From Lycium barbarum (taxonomy: Eukaryota; Streptophyta; Magnoliopsida; Solanales; Solanaceae): 64,000 nucleotides of DNA. The stretch covers positions 25,484,231-25,548,230 of the forward strand of contig NC_083344.1 in assembly GCF_019175385.1 (NCBI RefSeq), written 5' to 3'. The notes beneath the pieces are model-generated. The model saw only the letters and a program-made list of their open reading frames with translations, made no database searches and was not told the origin of the DNA. A program made the translations under genes and the position numbers. Shown one piece after another: positions 12,421-25,237 of the stretch. The number at the start of each line of letters is the position of its first letter. The stretch's first letter is position 1.

Positions 12421-13853
12421 ATGCTCCACAGAGACCCTACTACTTTTCGGATTTGGAACTATATCACTTGGTAGTTGTCCACGTTGAGGATTATGCACTT
12501 TTCTGGAAAGGTCTCTGAATTGCAATTCTAGCTTCTGAATGGCAGCTGAATGAGATAGTTGAACCTGAGACATTCCCTTTATTGTACTTTCAGTTCTGTC
12601 CTGGTTCATTAGCATTTTCTGCATCATACTTTGCAGCTCCGCAGAATCATTAGCGGCATTGCTAGCAAAGTTTCTAGCTGAATTGTCTCTCCACTGTTGG
12701 GAATTTGATGCTTGCCCCCTTGGTGGAATGAAGGGGTTAGAGCTCTTGTTGCCATAATTGTTGTTATTGTAATTCCCTTGATTTGGATTTCCCTGATCAT
12801 TTATGCTATAATTGTTCCCTTGCAATTGGTGTTGAGGCTTCTGCCATGGGTGATGGCCTGTATCTTGATAATTTTTCCTCTGATAACCCCCTTGGGAGTT
12901 GTTGCCATAATTAGCATCTTCATAATGCTATTGCCCCTTTTGGTACATTCCCTTAGGGACTTGATACATCCCTGGTGGAGGAGGTGGTAACTCCTCAACA
13001 GCATTTACCCCCTGTGCATCCTTCTCTGCTAACTTTTTTGATAATAGATCCACCGTGGTTTGCAATTGAGCAAAGGCATGATCCCTCTCGTGGTTCTCCT
13101 TGGCAACAGCGGTAGTGATGGACTACCATAAGAGAGACTCTCACTATCAGTTGAATGCCACGCTTAATTGTGGGTGGTGAGCTTATCAAACAACCGGGTA
13201 ATGTTAACAAATGACTTATCTATGAAGCATCCTCTCGCGGCAGTATTGACAGCAATCTGATTCATTATATCTAAGCCCTTGTAGAATTTCTCAGTGAGAA
13301 TAGCATCCAAAAACCCGTGAGTTGGAGACTGAGCTAGATAGTACTTGAACCGCTCCCAAGCCGAATATAATTGTTCCCTCGGGAGTTGTTTGAACTCAAA
13401 GATCTTATCTCGAAGTTCAGCCTTTTTGCTCGGTGGAAACCACTTCTTCAAAAATGTATTGGCTAGCTCGCTCCAGGTGTGAATAGAATTCCTGGGAAGC
13501 TTTTCATACCATTCTCTTGCTTGGCCAGCCAAGGAATATTTGAAGACCCGTAACCAAAGTGCATCATCAGAAACAACACCTTCGGATTGTTGAGCACACA
13601 CGTGTAGGATGTTCTTCAAATGTCTGAGTGGATAGTCCTCCGAAGAATTTTGAAAATAACCTTCAAGTTTGAGCAGCTGATAGATAGAGCTATCGATTTT
13701 GAAAGTAGCATTTCCAGTCCTCAGAGGGACCACAGCAAAAGCATAATCAGCTTCATTAATGAATCCCGCAAATATATTCTCATCTTCCTCCTCTTCTTGT
13801 GCAGGTGGGTTTACTTGGAGCCCACCTTGGTTTCGATTATGTCTTCCTGCCAT
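12421..13853 (-). pseudogene. Athila-type gag remnant
   Basis: The best start is the Met at 13853-13851 (MAGRHNRNQGG), since the frame above it runs into the primer site and LTR. The first part carries a retrotransposon gag core: ALWLRVFKYSLAGQAREWYE, then TWSELANTFLKKWFPPSK and ILTEKFYKGLD. The frame breaks at 13164. Gag sequence continues in shifted frames, ending with the conserved HSAAIQKLELQ and GQLPSDIVPNPK segment. It is cut at 12421 by element X, and the last four residues of that frame belong to the X LTR. Gag would package element RNA; this copy is broken. Family assignment rests on these motifs and the Asp-tRNA primer site. Confidence 0.85.
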
Positions 13854-13948
13854 GTTCACCTGGTTGACCAGAACAGCAAACAAGGTGTGATGGAATAGAA
13901 AAAGTTTTAAAGAAAAGTACACAACAATCAGTAATTTCAAAACCGTAT

Positions 13949-13966
13949 TCCCCGGCAACGGCGCCA
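13949..13966 (-). other. Primer binding site of the Athila element (tRNA-Asp type)
   Basis: The minus strand reads TGGCGCCGTTGCCGGGGA, the primer site typical of Athila elements. It lies six bases from the LTR start at 13972. Confidence 0.9.
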
Positions 13967-13971
13967 AAATT

Positions 13972-15442
13972 TGATACACTCAGATTACACCTATTAGTGG
14001 CTTAAAGCGGACGTTGTCAAATATAGTAACCCAAACAAGGTTAGGGTCAAATCTCACAGGGAATATGGAGAGAAAAGGGTACTAATTGTATGCGATACTA
14101 GTCTTTAAAGGCTTTAATCCTATTCCGAATAGTTTGAAATATTTGTTGTGTAATGTAAACGAATACTTTGACTTGACTTGTAATTAATGTGACAGAGACA
14201 CTAAGGTTGTGTTCCCAGCTTTGATTAGATATTATGCTTCAGATTTCAATGTGATATACTTCTAATAGTTGTTCTAAGGGTATGCACTCGATCTCTTAAG
14301 GACTTCCTAATGTTTCCCAACAGTTAGGCCGTATTTCCTCTTTATGATTTTTCCAAATATGAAAGAGTTGAAATCGTAGAGCGACCAATAATGCCAATTA
14401 GACTTGCTCTTATTCCTAAGTTAGTCTATTAAACAAGGGTTAACGCCCCGAGTCATTGTTATTCAATCTTACCAATGCTAACTCTCTTTTCCAAGAAAAG
14501 TTAGTATAATGGCTTAGGCTAATGCTTGCAATCATTACCCAACGCTAAAACACAAACATTGAATAAATACCAACAACCATTATGCATATATCAATAGTAG
14601 AAACCCATTCACGTAATACCCATCATGGGGTCCACAACCTTAGAACTAAAATCAACTACTCATCATTTTGTTCAACAAAGAAAGCTTAAAAAGCAACATA
14701 ATGTACTTACAATAGTAATACAATGTGGAATGAGGGTGAAGTTAATGCCTTAAATGTCCAACAACTTCACAAATATCAAAGGCTTAAAGTTAATGCTCTC
14801 AAGATGTTGAATAATTGCTAAAAATCCTAAACTTAAGTATTTGTACGGCCAAAAATCGCGCCAAATTTCTGGACAAAAACACCCTTTGCGGCATCATTAC
14901 GGACCATAACATGGGTTACGGTCCGTCCTTCGGTTCCGTCCTTTGTTAGCTTGTTATTAGGTCAACCATTACAGCTTCTTTCGATGGACCGTAACACAGG
15001 TTAAGGTTCGTATCTTCCAGCGGATCATGGCTTCAGTCTTCAGTGGCCAATGCGTTACGCCATGACATTACGCCCCGTAACCTGCGTTACGAACCGTCCA
15101 TCTGGTCATAACATCTGACAATACTTAGGCTTCTTACTGGAATTTCCCTTCAGATTACGGTACACGTTACGGCCCGTAACATGAGTTATGGACCATCTTT
15201 TTGAGCCGGCATGTATCTAGATCTTCCTCTCAGGTTACAGATCACGTTACGGTCTGTAACTCGAGTTACGGACCGTCCTTTTGCTCCAAGTTGTGCATTT
15301 TTCAGAAATTCTCATCATTTTCATTCCTTAGTGAACCAACCCTACAAAATATCAAAATAACATAAGAAACAATGTAAAAACACTTAAAAACAAGCAACAC
15401 TTCTACTGAAAAGACATCAAATGTGCCGAATTTCATGGCACA
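13972..15442 (-). mobile_element. Athila-type 5' LTR
   Basis: The plus strand runs TGATACACTCAG to TCATGGCACA, 1471 bp. It adjoins the Asp-tRNA primer site and interrupts the gag frame of G2. TCAGA at 15443-15447 is the presumed TSD; its partner is outside the window. Palindromes of the form TTACGGNCCGTAA cluster at 14895-15285 in the U3. Confidence 0.85.
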
Positions 15443-16014
15443 TCAGAAGGTCACAAACTCTACACCATACTTGTCCATAGCCCCTATCTTATGGAGTCTC
15501 TCGTGACAGTCTATGATGAACTCGTACTCATTCTCGACTCAGTACCATAGAAAACTGGAGGCTTCATTTTAGTGAACCTCCAAAACAAATCGTGCTCCTC
15601 GCCAGTCATTATCGGCCCTGCAACGGGCTTTGAAAAGGCCTCAAAACCTTAAACTTTCTCCAAGAGAGGTGCCACTGCTGCGGCATGCTAAAACTCCAAA
15701 GCCTGAACTCCATCCGGACCTGGGGCTGCTATCCCTGCACCCCTACCTGCTGGAACGGCTGGTATATCCCCAACCTGTGCTACCCCATACAACCAATTCA
15801 GCACCTGCGCTATAGCATCTGGTATACCAGGAGCAGCTGCAGCTCCTGGCGGAACTGGCACTACCGCTGGCTTAGCTGGTGCGGCTGCATCTCCCGTGGC
15901 CTCGTTAGGAGCCACTAGAGGCACATTATCAACTACTGGGACTCCGCCCCCAGCCGGTGCAGCCTCTCTACCAGCACCTCTGCCTCTGGCTACTACCGCG
16001 TGTGTTCTCACCAT
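15443..16014 (-). pseudogene. Gypsy G2 gag, N-terminal fragment
   Basis: The frame starts at 16014 (MVRTHAVVARGRGAG) and encodes an Ala/Pro/Gly-rich N-terminus typical of chromovirus-like gag. It shifts frame near 15690 and continues with LFWRFTKMKPPVFYG, a recognisable start of the gag core. The Athila LTR cuts it at 15442. It lies about 200 bp from a perfect Met-tRNA primer site, as expected for gag. Confidence 0.75.
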
Positions 16015-16208
16015 CGGCGAGAGAATGAAGGATAGTCAGATACCACTTTGAATCATCCAGATACCAATTGGAATCAAGTAGCACTAAAGAACGAAAAGGG
16101 AATTTTCCTAGTGTCCAGTAGAATCTCTAAGATAAGTACAGACGTCTCCATACCGATCGGCAAGACTCTACTAGACATGTCCTTGTACGATGAGATCGAT
16201 GAACTTAA

Positions 16209-16221
16209 GGCTCTGATACCA
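16209..16221 (-). other. Primer binding site of G2
   Basis: The minus strand is a perfect TGGTATCAGAGCC, four bases from the LTR start at 16226. The leader motif AAGACTCTACTAGACA follows at 16162-16177. Confidence 0.9.
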
Positions 16222-16225
16222 ACTC

Positions 16226-18510
16226 TGTCACGACCCAACCCTCCATGACTGGCACCCACACTAACTTCTAGTGGGCGAACCAACACATAAGTCATCTATT
16301 CATTCAAGTCCATTTTTATATTAGCAAATTCAATCAGTTATTACTCATTCAAGCACAAGATAGTCAGAATAAATCATGTCGTAATAATAATGAAGGAAAA
16401 TACGAAAGTTCTAACTATTACAAATCCGCAAAATCCAAAAATCACCGTACAAGGACTAATCTAAAAAATGTCTAAGGAATGAAGTCTGTCTAACAAATAA
16501 CCACAATGTCTGGAATAGAAATAGACATCATAAAAGAAGATCTCCGGGCAGCCTGGCATGGATAGAAGCTCACCCTAAATTTTTCAGCAACGGCCTCAAC
16601 GCTAGATATAAGGACGGGTAGCAGTCTCTGGATCACAATCTGCACTCAAAAGAATGCAGCAAGGTAGTATCAGTACAAACACTATGTACCGTTAGATATC
16701 ATAGGCGGACTAAGATTAGTATCGTGCATTTATCATAAATTCAATAAAATAGGCAAGTCATCCAACAACACGAAATCAATAATCCACAGTAAGTCAAACA
16801 AGAATAAACACGAATCAAATCACCTAAAGATATCATGAATCACATCAGCGGAAACTACAAACAGGAACAATACCATCAACAATGACCTCAGACTCATTGT
16901 ACACACATGCTAACTGATGTCATTGCTCAGTAGTCATGACCTGTAGGGGACTTATGGTGTCCATGTACAACTCGTTCTGAATACTCATCGGACCCGAGCC
17001 ATAAATCCTCCGCTCCAGAAAGAATCTCAAACGCGGTCCACATCAATGTATCACTCGTTTCCGGAACAACCTCGGACCACGAGCCCATAGCATAGGTCAC
17101 ATCCTCATTTCTTGCCCTCTCATTATCAATGCTCAAGTCTTCATTTTGTATCACAATTTTACTGAGAAGATCGTATTAACTTCTCATCATAACAACATCA
17201 ACTGTAGGTTCAACACAATGAATTGTGGCACGAAGCCCACACACAGTCGCTCAATCAATTGCATATAGGGGTTCAAACACACACACATAATGCATGAAGA
17301 CCAGACATGCTTTCTCATATTGAATTCACAACACATACAATCAACTAATCAAAGTCTAACTCAAGTAGACCGTAACCTACCTCAAACATAGAGCTGGAAC
17401 AACGCCAATCACTCCGCTACAGCTTTTCCCTTCCTTAAAGCCTTAGAATACTCAAAGTCAAGAAATTAGAATGCTCAATGAGTCACAAATACTCTAGTCT
17501 CAAAATCAATACAAGACACCCTTCCCTTTAGACCCATTCCAATGGGTGAATAATATCTAGGTGTAAAACAACCTAACAATGGCCTTAGTAACTTCTAACC
17601 ATCAATTGGTAATAATATTTGATCAACACATCACTTACAAGCAGTTTCCATGGTCAAGCCACCATTTTTATGAAACCCTAAGTCTCAATTCACTTAGTTC
17701 ATGGCTCTAATGGCTCAATTCGTGATTAAGAGGAGTTAACCTAAGTAATAAGATGATAATAAGTGATAACAATCATAACCCATCAAGTATAGAAGGTTTA
17801 TTAGGTTCTAGGGTTACTATTACTAATTCACCATTGAAGACCCATAAAAGGGATGATAATCATGAAGATGATACGTAATTATTGAAAGGGATGGATGAGA
17901 CTTACCTCTCAATGATATTCTTCCCCTAGCTTAGAAATTTGCCCTAGGTGCTTGTGGGAAACTGTGTTGGAGTTTTATGAATAAAGAATTCAAAACTAAG
18001 TGTTTAAAACCCGAAATTTTATCCCCGTCGACCGCTGCGGCGGTCAAACCACCGCAGCAACGATCTCGCTATAGCTGCCAACTGCCCGCTATAACGGACC
18101 AAAAGGAACCCGACCTCCGCTATGGCGGGCCTTATCCCGCTATAGCGACATTTCCATAGCTGGCCATTGCCCGCTACAATGAACACCATGAACCAAGTTT
18201 GACCACTTGTGGCGAGGGTCTCACCGCTATAGAGGTGCCGCCATAGCGGTACACAACCCGTCGCAGCGGTACCATTTGGGCAGTAAGCTTGTAATTTTTC
18301 CCAGTTTTCCACTTTATCACCCAACATTTCATCCGAGGCCTCACAAACACAAACAAAACATGCACATAGACATAAAAACACCATATGTGTCCACTCGTGG
18401 CCTCAGAATTCCCAACGGAGTTCTAATTTCCTACGTCACCCCCCGATGGACTCAACACAAACAAAAACAATCACAAACAAGTCAAGTTTTTAGTTCTTAG
18501 ACTTATACAA
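16226..18510 (-). mobile_element. Gypsy G2, 5' LTR (right boundary approximate)
   Basis: The inner end TGTCACGACCCAACC at 16226 is fixed by the primer site. The outer end could not be proven because the partner LTR and TSD are outside the window. Candidates are ...TTATACA at about 18509 or ...ATCCTACA at about 18570. A cluster of CCGCTATAGCGG-like palindromes lies at 18030-18270 (U3). No convincing gene is present. Confidence 0.65.
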
Positions 18511-19890
18511 CCGAGCTTCTATTAGCTCGTTCTACCTTTGGGAATGTTCTATTTGGTGGGGTGATCCTACATTTTCCATAACGATAATCTTCCTTTACTA
18601 GGACAACCGAATCTCATGCATGTATGGAGTGGTATGTATTCACAATTGACATGCTCAATCTTTATAGTTTAACTGTTACTCATGACGCATATATGAGGGG
18701 GACCTCTCTCTTAATAACCCTCAAGAGTCATTCTCCTATCGTTTTTTCTCTTACTGCCAAATCTCTTGCTTCGCAAATATCTCGATACTAACTTTTAAAA
18801 AAATCCTTTGAGTTTCTAACTCGCATTCAGCTTAGTCACTTCTTGTAGTGGAGACATAGTCCTATAACTTATTCCTCTCTATACCCTCTACACTCGCCTT
18901 CTCTTATCCTTTTTTGTAAATCTCTTACTAATATCTTCAGTGCTTATCTTATACTGGTAAACTCTAGCAGGACGTCGTGTCGCTTCTAGCTTTTCTTTCT
19001 TCAACTTGGCTTATTCTCTGGTAGTTTAGTATTTCTTCTTTACTAGAAACATGAGCCACACTAAGACAAATACTTATTCCCTATAGGATTCAATTACCCA
19101 CTCTCCAAATATTCTAAGTATTCAAGGAGTTGTATCTGACTACTCTATTTCTAGGTACACCACGTAGGTGCCTCATAAAGGGAAACTATTTGCATGTTCG
19201 CAATACCATTCAGCGATTATCATCTAGTTCTAGCAATCTGTTCTTAGCCATGGGTTGCTCTAACCCTCATTAAATCTTTAAAGTCCATTCTTTTACCGGT
19301 TATATCTGTTGATACTCATAAGTCGTAAACTGGGAGAGGTGCTACTAACTGTATCTCTATGACTGTTGAAGGTGAAATCATGATGTTTGTGTTCCTTTAT
19401 CTAAACTCCAACTATTTTACAACCTTCACCACTTTGGTATCTCGCACCTTCTTCACCTTACCTCTTTTACTTCTGAACTCACATTGTTACCTTCTGAGGT
19501 TCTCATAGCCTTCTACCCGCAAGGCCGTATTAGATATTCACGCCTTAAAGCTCTTAACATAAAACTTGTACATCTGGTACGCACACAATTTGATAGGGCC
19601 TCTGTCTGGGCCACATCAACTGTGCATGTTTACTGTACCCTTATTTGCTGTAGTTCTAGCCTTCTGACTAGCTGGAATCTTTCTAGTCACAAGTATCTCT
19701 ATATCCAAATATGAAACTTAAGTTTTAAACTCAATACCTATAACTCAGCTCTGCAGCACGATTAGGATCTGAAATATGGGTAACTAACCCCTAAATGCTC
19801 TGTAGCTTCCTATTTATATAATATGGTGTACAAAACACTTATAAACAAGACTCTACTAGACACGGGTTGTAGACTCCCTAGGATAGACCT
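18511..19890 (-). other. Element L3 leader, non-coding
   Basis: No protein domain was found here. The 100-150 bp next to the primer site (19760-19890) closely matches the same place in the young LARD element (36490-36620), including AAGACTCTACTAGACACG at 19847-19864. L3 and the LARD element therefore share an ancestral leader. Confidence 0.6.
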
Positions 19891-19902
19891 ACTCTAATGC
19901 CA
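19891..19902 (-). other. Degenerate primer binding site of L3
   Basis: The minus strand reads TGGCATTAGAGT, an eroded TGGTATCAGAGC, four bases from the LTR start at 19907. The LTR start has also changed from TG to TA. Confidence 0.7.
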
Positions 19903-20435
19903 AGTTTATCACGCCCCAAGCTTGGGGAGGTGTGACCAGAACCCGGTGCCTTACTTGACCCCGAGCGTACCAACTCTAACTCGTATAACCTGAACATACA
20001 TAACAATATGGGCTGACAAGGCCAATCTGTAACACAAGTATGCTATCTTAGGCCGACAAGGTCGTAATCTGAAATAATCTGTAGATGGCAACTATCTCAC
20101 CGGAATGAGATCTCCCCAACATATATATAAGAACCTATGCGGACCGACAAGACCACCATGTATATCTACCAACAGGAAAACCCAAAACAATTGTATACAA
20201 GGTCGACAAGGCCACTATGCTGACATACTATACGTACAAGACAAGTCTACAAGCCTCTATAAGAAGAACATAACTTTACAGTTGTCGGGACAAGGCCCTG
20301 GCCTATCCATCATGTCTATATGTGCAGAATAACTCCAATTCTGGACCTAGTAACTCCGGATGAAATGGAGCTTACCAATATAGCTGATACTAGGCGTCGT
20401 CTACTATGCAGGCCTATCTATCTGTCTGTCAGGAC

Positions 20436-20496
20436 CAGCAGGCATGAAATGCAGTGCTCCCGGTAAAAGGGACGTCAGTACGAAATAATGTACCGA
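20436..20496 (-). promoter_or_regulatory. Triple-hairpin block in L3 LTR (eroded)
   Basis: Stem one is TCGGTAC/GTACTGA with one G-U pair. Stem two is TCCC/GGGA. Stem three is reduced to a few pairs. It lies 530-590 bp from the LTR inner end. Confidence 0.55.
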
Positions 20497-21630
20497 ATAT
20501 GTATGCCAACTGAATAACTAAAACTAAACTTATATAAGTAAACAGCTGAGAATCAAAGATATTCAGGGATGCACTTACCTGCTCTGACTCAATTCATATG
20601 AATATAATAGTATAGCTAGCTGGCCACATATAGGGCTCGGTGTATATCTCACCAGCTAATAAGTCGGGGATATCTCACCAGCTAATAAGCCGGCCATATC
20701 TCACCAACCCTAAGGCCAAGCATATCTCACCAGCTAATAAGCTGGGCGTATCTCACCAGCTATAAGGCCGGGCATATCTGTATATAATAATAGTATTGTA
20801 TAGCGATATATGTATATATGTATACTCTCTTCTCTTTCTATTAGAGTGGAACAATATGAATCAAATATGGATTCCCCACAAGGGATAACAAAAAAATTAG
20901 AAGAATGGTGACAACAGAACATGAGAACTCTTATGATATACTCTTTTCTTATACGTTTGTTTGCCTCTTTCTGACTATAGGGTCATGCCAATAAAAGGAA
21001 GGAATAGCCTTTACATACCTTAGCACCAAGCTTTTACTATTGTCGCGGGGACAAACTCCTCTACGCTTTATTCTACAATGAACAGTAATAACACCAACGT
21101 CGAGGTACAAATGATACAACACAAATATATCAAGCGATAAGTTGGTTCTACAATAAATCGGGTAGCATCTCCCCTGATTCTTTCCCCTCCCTCAAGGTCA
21201 CAACATCAACAATAACATTCCTCCATTAGTGTCACACCCTAATCCTGCTAGGGTGTGATGGGCACCCGACCCTTACTTAGAGCCGAGCGAACCCTCTGAC
21301 TCTTAATACACACATAACCTCTTTGGACCTTTAAATCAAATAAACATGAAATACATAGTAAGGCTTCCAGAAATATTCTTTTCTTTGTTCTCAAAACAAA
21401 CAAAATCTGTAATCATATGGAATTTATCACATACTACAGAATAACACATCGGCTGATGGAGCCGCTTACAACACTGACATTCTATACCCACGACTATGTC
21501 TGCAAAGTCTCTAACATCAATCAGAAGTCATAGCACATCTAATCTGACTCGGCAACACTCCAGGAGCAAATGGAGCTTGCCATCTTCGCTGGAACATCTT
21601 CTATAATAGCTTCAACTCGTCTGGGTGTAC

Positions 21631-21688
21631 CTGCGTGGCATGAAACGCAACCCCCGAAGAAAGGGGGTCAGTACGGAATATGTACTGA
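21631..21688 (-). promoter_or_regulatory. Triple-hairpin block in solo LTR D
   Basis: The stems are TCAGTAC/GTACTGA, CCCCC/GGGGG and TTGCG/CGCAG. The first base pair of stem three is U-G where C-G occurs in B and C, so pairing is kept. Confidence 0.7.
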
Positions 21689-21943
21689 GCATGTAAGGCA
21701 TGGAATACAGAAAAGAGGATCATAATTGAAACAGAGATTTACCAGAATCAAGTATGACCTTTTAAAACATCAAAGCACTTGCCTTTTTAAATGAAAATCA
21801 TGCATATCCACATCATATCATATATATACAGATAACGTGTCCCGGCCCTCCAGTGAGGGACTCGGTGGATAACATCATACATGTCCACATCGTACATCTC
21901 GTAAGCATATAACGTGTCCCGGCCCTCTAGTGAGGGACTCGGT

Positions 21944-24900
21944 TGTTATATCCCGTATTTTGCATATTCGGAAAATTTGAAATAATTGTGACTAGTAAGA
22001 GATAAGGCAATATTTTGATCTTACTTAATATATAAGTTGTTCATGGAAAATATTGATGCGAAAATATGGAGGAAGGCTAAGGGCAAAATTGGAAATTTGA
22101 AAAATGGTTTCATGAATTACAAATATTAGACATAAGTAAGTGGGCTTGGAAAATCAAAAAAAAAAAGAGAAAGAAGCCCAAGTGTGGTCGGCCAAGGGAT
22201 GGACCAAGGCCCACTTGGGGATTTAATCCAAGTAAATAAAAAGGATGACTCCTACCATTTGTCATCTTATTTCAAGAACCGTCAAGAAAGAAAAACCTTG
22301 AGAGAAAAATAAAGGCCATTCGGCCAAGAGAAAATAAAAGAAAAAAAAAATTTGAAGCCTTCAATCTTGATCCAAAAAAATATATTCTTCTAGTATTCCT
22401 ACAAATTCAATGGTCCTCTTTAACGTGGTATAATTGTTGGAGCAAGAAAACTACTCTTTGTTGCAAGTTCAAAATTCTAGTCAAGTGGGAAATTAAGGAG
22501 AAAGGTAAGAATTGATCTTATTTTATATATTAATGGAAAGTTGGGATTAATTTACCATGATTAGATTATTAAGTGGGGATTAAGATTTAATTTTTCATTA
22601 AACAAGTCACTAGTGCACTAAGTGGGCCCCACCAAGACATGTGGCCAAATTTAATTGGCTCAACCTTGAGTGGGACACTTGTCACTCCTAGGGGCTGTAC
22701 ATATAGTGAAAAATCTGTGCCCTAGAGCTCATTTCATCTTCAACAACAAGCTAGAGAGAGAGAGAGAGCATAAGCCATGGCATTCGGCCATGGCTAGCAA
22801 AATTGGAGCTCAAATTTGTTGATCCAAAAATCAGATTTTCTAGGTATTTCATCCCTTAGGAAGGTGATAATAACGTGGAGAAGTCATTTGGAGCAACAAG
22901 AACAAGTATTAGTTCATTTCACAAATTCTAGCTAAGTGAAGAAGCCAACTTGTTAAGGTAAGAGTTAATCATTTTTCTATGTGTTTGATGATGAAGTTGG
23001 ACGTGTGGGGAATACGCAAATGTAAATTTTATGTGTGAAATTATGTGTGTCGATGTTGGGGTATTGTTGTAACTTGGTAAACATGAATTGAGTCTATGAA
23101 ATTATGTATGTTAATGATGGAATGTCGTTGAAGCCGTAGGGGCTGTTTTATTTGAAAATGGTGGACTGATTTGAATCAATATTTTGGTTTTTGATATCAT
23201 GGATTATGTGATGAGAATGAAGGAATTTAATAGTTAGAGTTGGAGTTAAATTTGTTGTGGGTTGTTGTGAGGATTATTGTGGTAATAATGTAACTTACTT
23301 GCATATAAATAGATGATGTGGTGTCGTGTGGTTGCTGTTGTATTTCCCTGAAATTTGCTGAAAAGATTGTATGAAATAAGGTATAAGAAGTGTATATGGG
23401 CTGCTTGGTGTATTGTAAGTGTTCGTTAGAATTTCGGGCATCATTATGTTATAGTTGGGGGGCTGTTTTGATATGTTGTTGTTCTTGTTGGAATAAAAGA
23501 ATTGAAGATATGGTTGTGTCCATATGTTATTGTTGGTATTTCTGTGTCAACAGGAGAGCAATTGGAAATTTGGATAGGCGAATATATAGGGGAAATGCTG
23601 CCGAAATTTCTGTAGACAAGTGCTAGTTAGAATTGAATTTCTAAGTCCTTGTAGCTAACGTTTGGTAATTAATGGCGTTATTGTAGATCTTGGAGAGCCC
23701 GAGACTTGAGTCGAGATTTGTTTAGCGAGCGATCGAGGTATGTAAAGCCTACCTTTCCTTCTTTTGGCATGACCTTTATGAAATGAACCAATAACGTATA
23801 TGTATGCTTCTAAAGAAAATCCTATTCTTAGAGCCACTAGGATGACTAATATCTTTGACTTCCATAATCTATTCCATATGGCTTGATACGTATTTATGAT
23901 GTTCGAAGATTCTAGTTGTTATGTTTCCGAATGTTGTTCGAAAGAAAATCGAGATGACTAAAGTCTTTGATGAATATTTTGATACGTAAATATGGTCCTA
24001 AAGTCTCCATTTGATTTGATCCGTAATGTTATTCGAAATTTACCTAATATGAATGATACTTGAATTTCCAAATATGGCTTAGGAAATGTTTTTAGAAGGT
24101 TCTGTACTTCAAAAGCTCGCAACTTTCTTATTCTAATTCCGATTGACCCGAAACTTGTTTCTGAGCCTTCAGATGTCAGTAAATATATTTGTCCATTGAG
24201 TTTTGAAATTTATTTATTTATATGCATATGGTTTTCTCACTACTCCTCTCGTGCATACTACTATTACATCGTTCGCCGGGTCCTGGACCGGTTTTGTTAT
24301 CATGCGCACTATGTTATATTCGGCAGTATGATGTGTTACGGTTCCCGAGACCCTCGCCATAGGGCCGGGTACCGCTTATATACGTAGTTATGATGTTTTA
24401 TGGCATATGATGTGTTATGATGTTGTGATATGTTACGATGATACGATATGTAAGGGATTGTACGGAGATTTGAAACCTTCTGGAGTATGATGTGTTGTGG
24501 CGCCAGCGTCGGAGTGGCGACCACGTTCTTGAGCCCTATGCATGATTTTTATTTGCATGATTTATGTTTTCAAAAAAGGTTTTGATATACTAACTCTGTA
24601 TCCATTTTCCGTACTTCTCACTTCAGTTATGATTTGGATTACTGTATTTCATGCTTTACATACTCAGTACCTATTTCGTACTGACCCCCTTTCTTCGGGG
24701 GCTGCGTTTCATGCCCGCAGGTGCAGACGTTCGTTCTGGTGATCCACCAGTGTAGGATACATATTCTGCTACTTTGGAGTACTCCTTTGATCCGGAGCCC
24801 ACATTTTTGGTACATATCTTTTGTTGTACATGTTTCTGTATATATGACTATTTGGGGTACGGCGGGGCCCTGTCCCGTCATATGTTTTTGTTGTGGTTTG

Positions 24901-25237
24901 TAGAGGCCTGTAGACATGTATGTGGGTCATGGGTCGTGTTTGTTCGGTCATGTCGGGGACTTGTGCCTTAAGCAGTCCCGTTTGCTATTATGGCCGAAAC
25001 GGCCCATATGTTTGTATATGTATGGATATTCGGGCGATGTGTATTCCGCCAGCCTGCCGGCTTTTGTATGATATTTCTGTTACAGGTGACCGCTTAAGAC
25101 GACGTCTGTTCTCAGTATCTGTGCAAAATAATGTATGTTAAATATGAATAAGTCTTGGATATGTCGATTTGGTAAGTGAATGAGTATGGGTGTCCAGTTA
25201 GGGCACTAGTCACGACCCACGTGGTTGGGTCGTGACA
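21944..25237 (+). mobile_element. Solo LTR C, TSD TCGGT
   Basis: It runs from TGTTATATCCCG to GGGTCGTGACA, 3294 bp, flanked by TCGGT at 21939-21943 and 25238-25242. It inserted into a member of its own family lying in the opposite direction. It carries the TATA/CCGAAATTTC block (about 23582-23612), donor-like AGGTATGTAAAGC (23736-23748) and hairpin block (24664-24720). An internal partial duplication around two AGGTAAGA sites (about 22360-22510 against 22825-22970) is visible. Confidence 0.93.
24664..24720 (+). promoter_or_regulatory. Triple-hairpin block in solo LTR C
   Basis: The stems are TCAGTAC/GTACTGA, CCCCC/GGGGG and CTGCG/CGCAG, all perfect. The block ends CCCGCAG|GT about 517 bp before the LTR end. 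Confidence 0.75.
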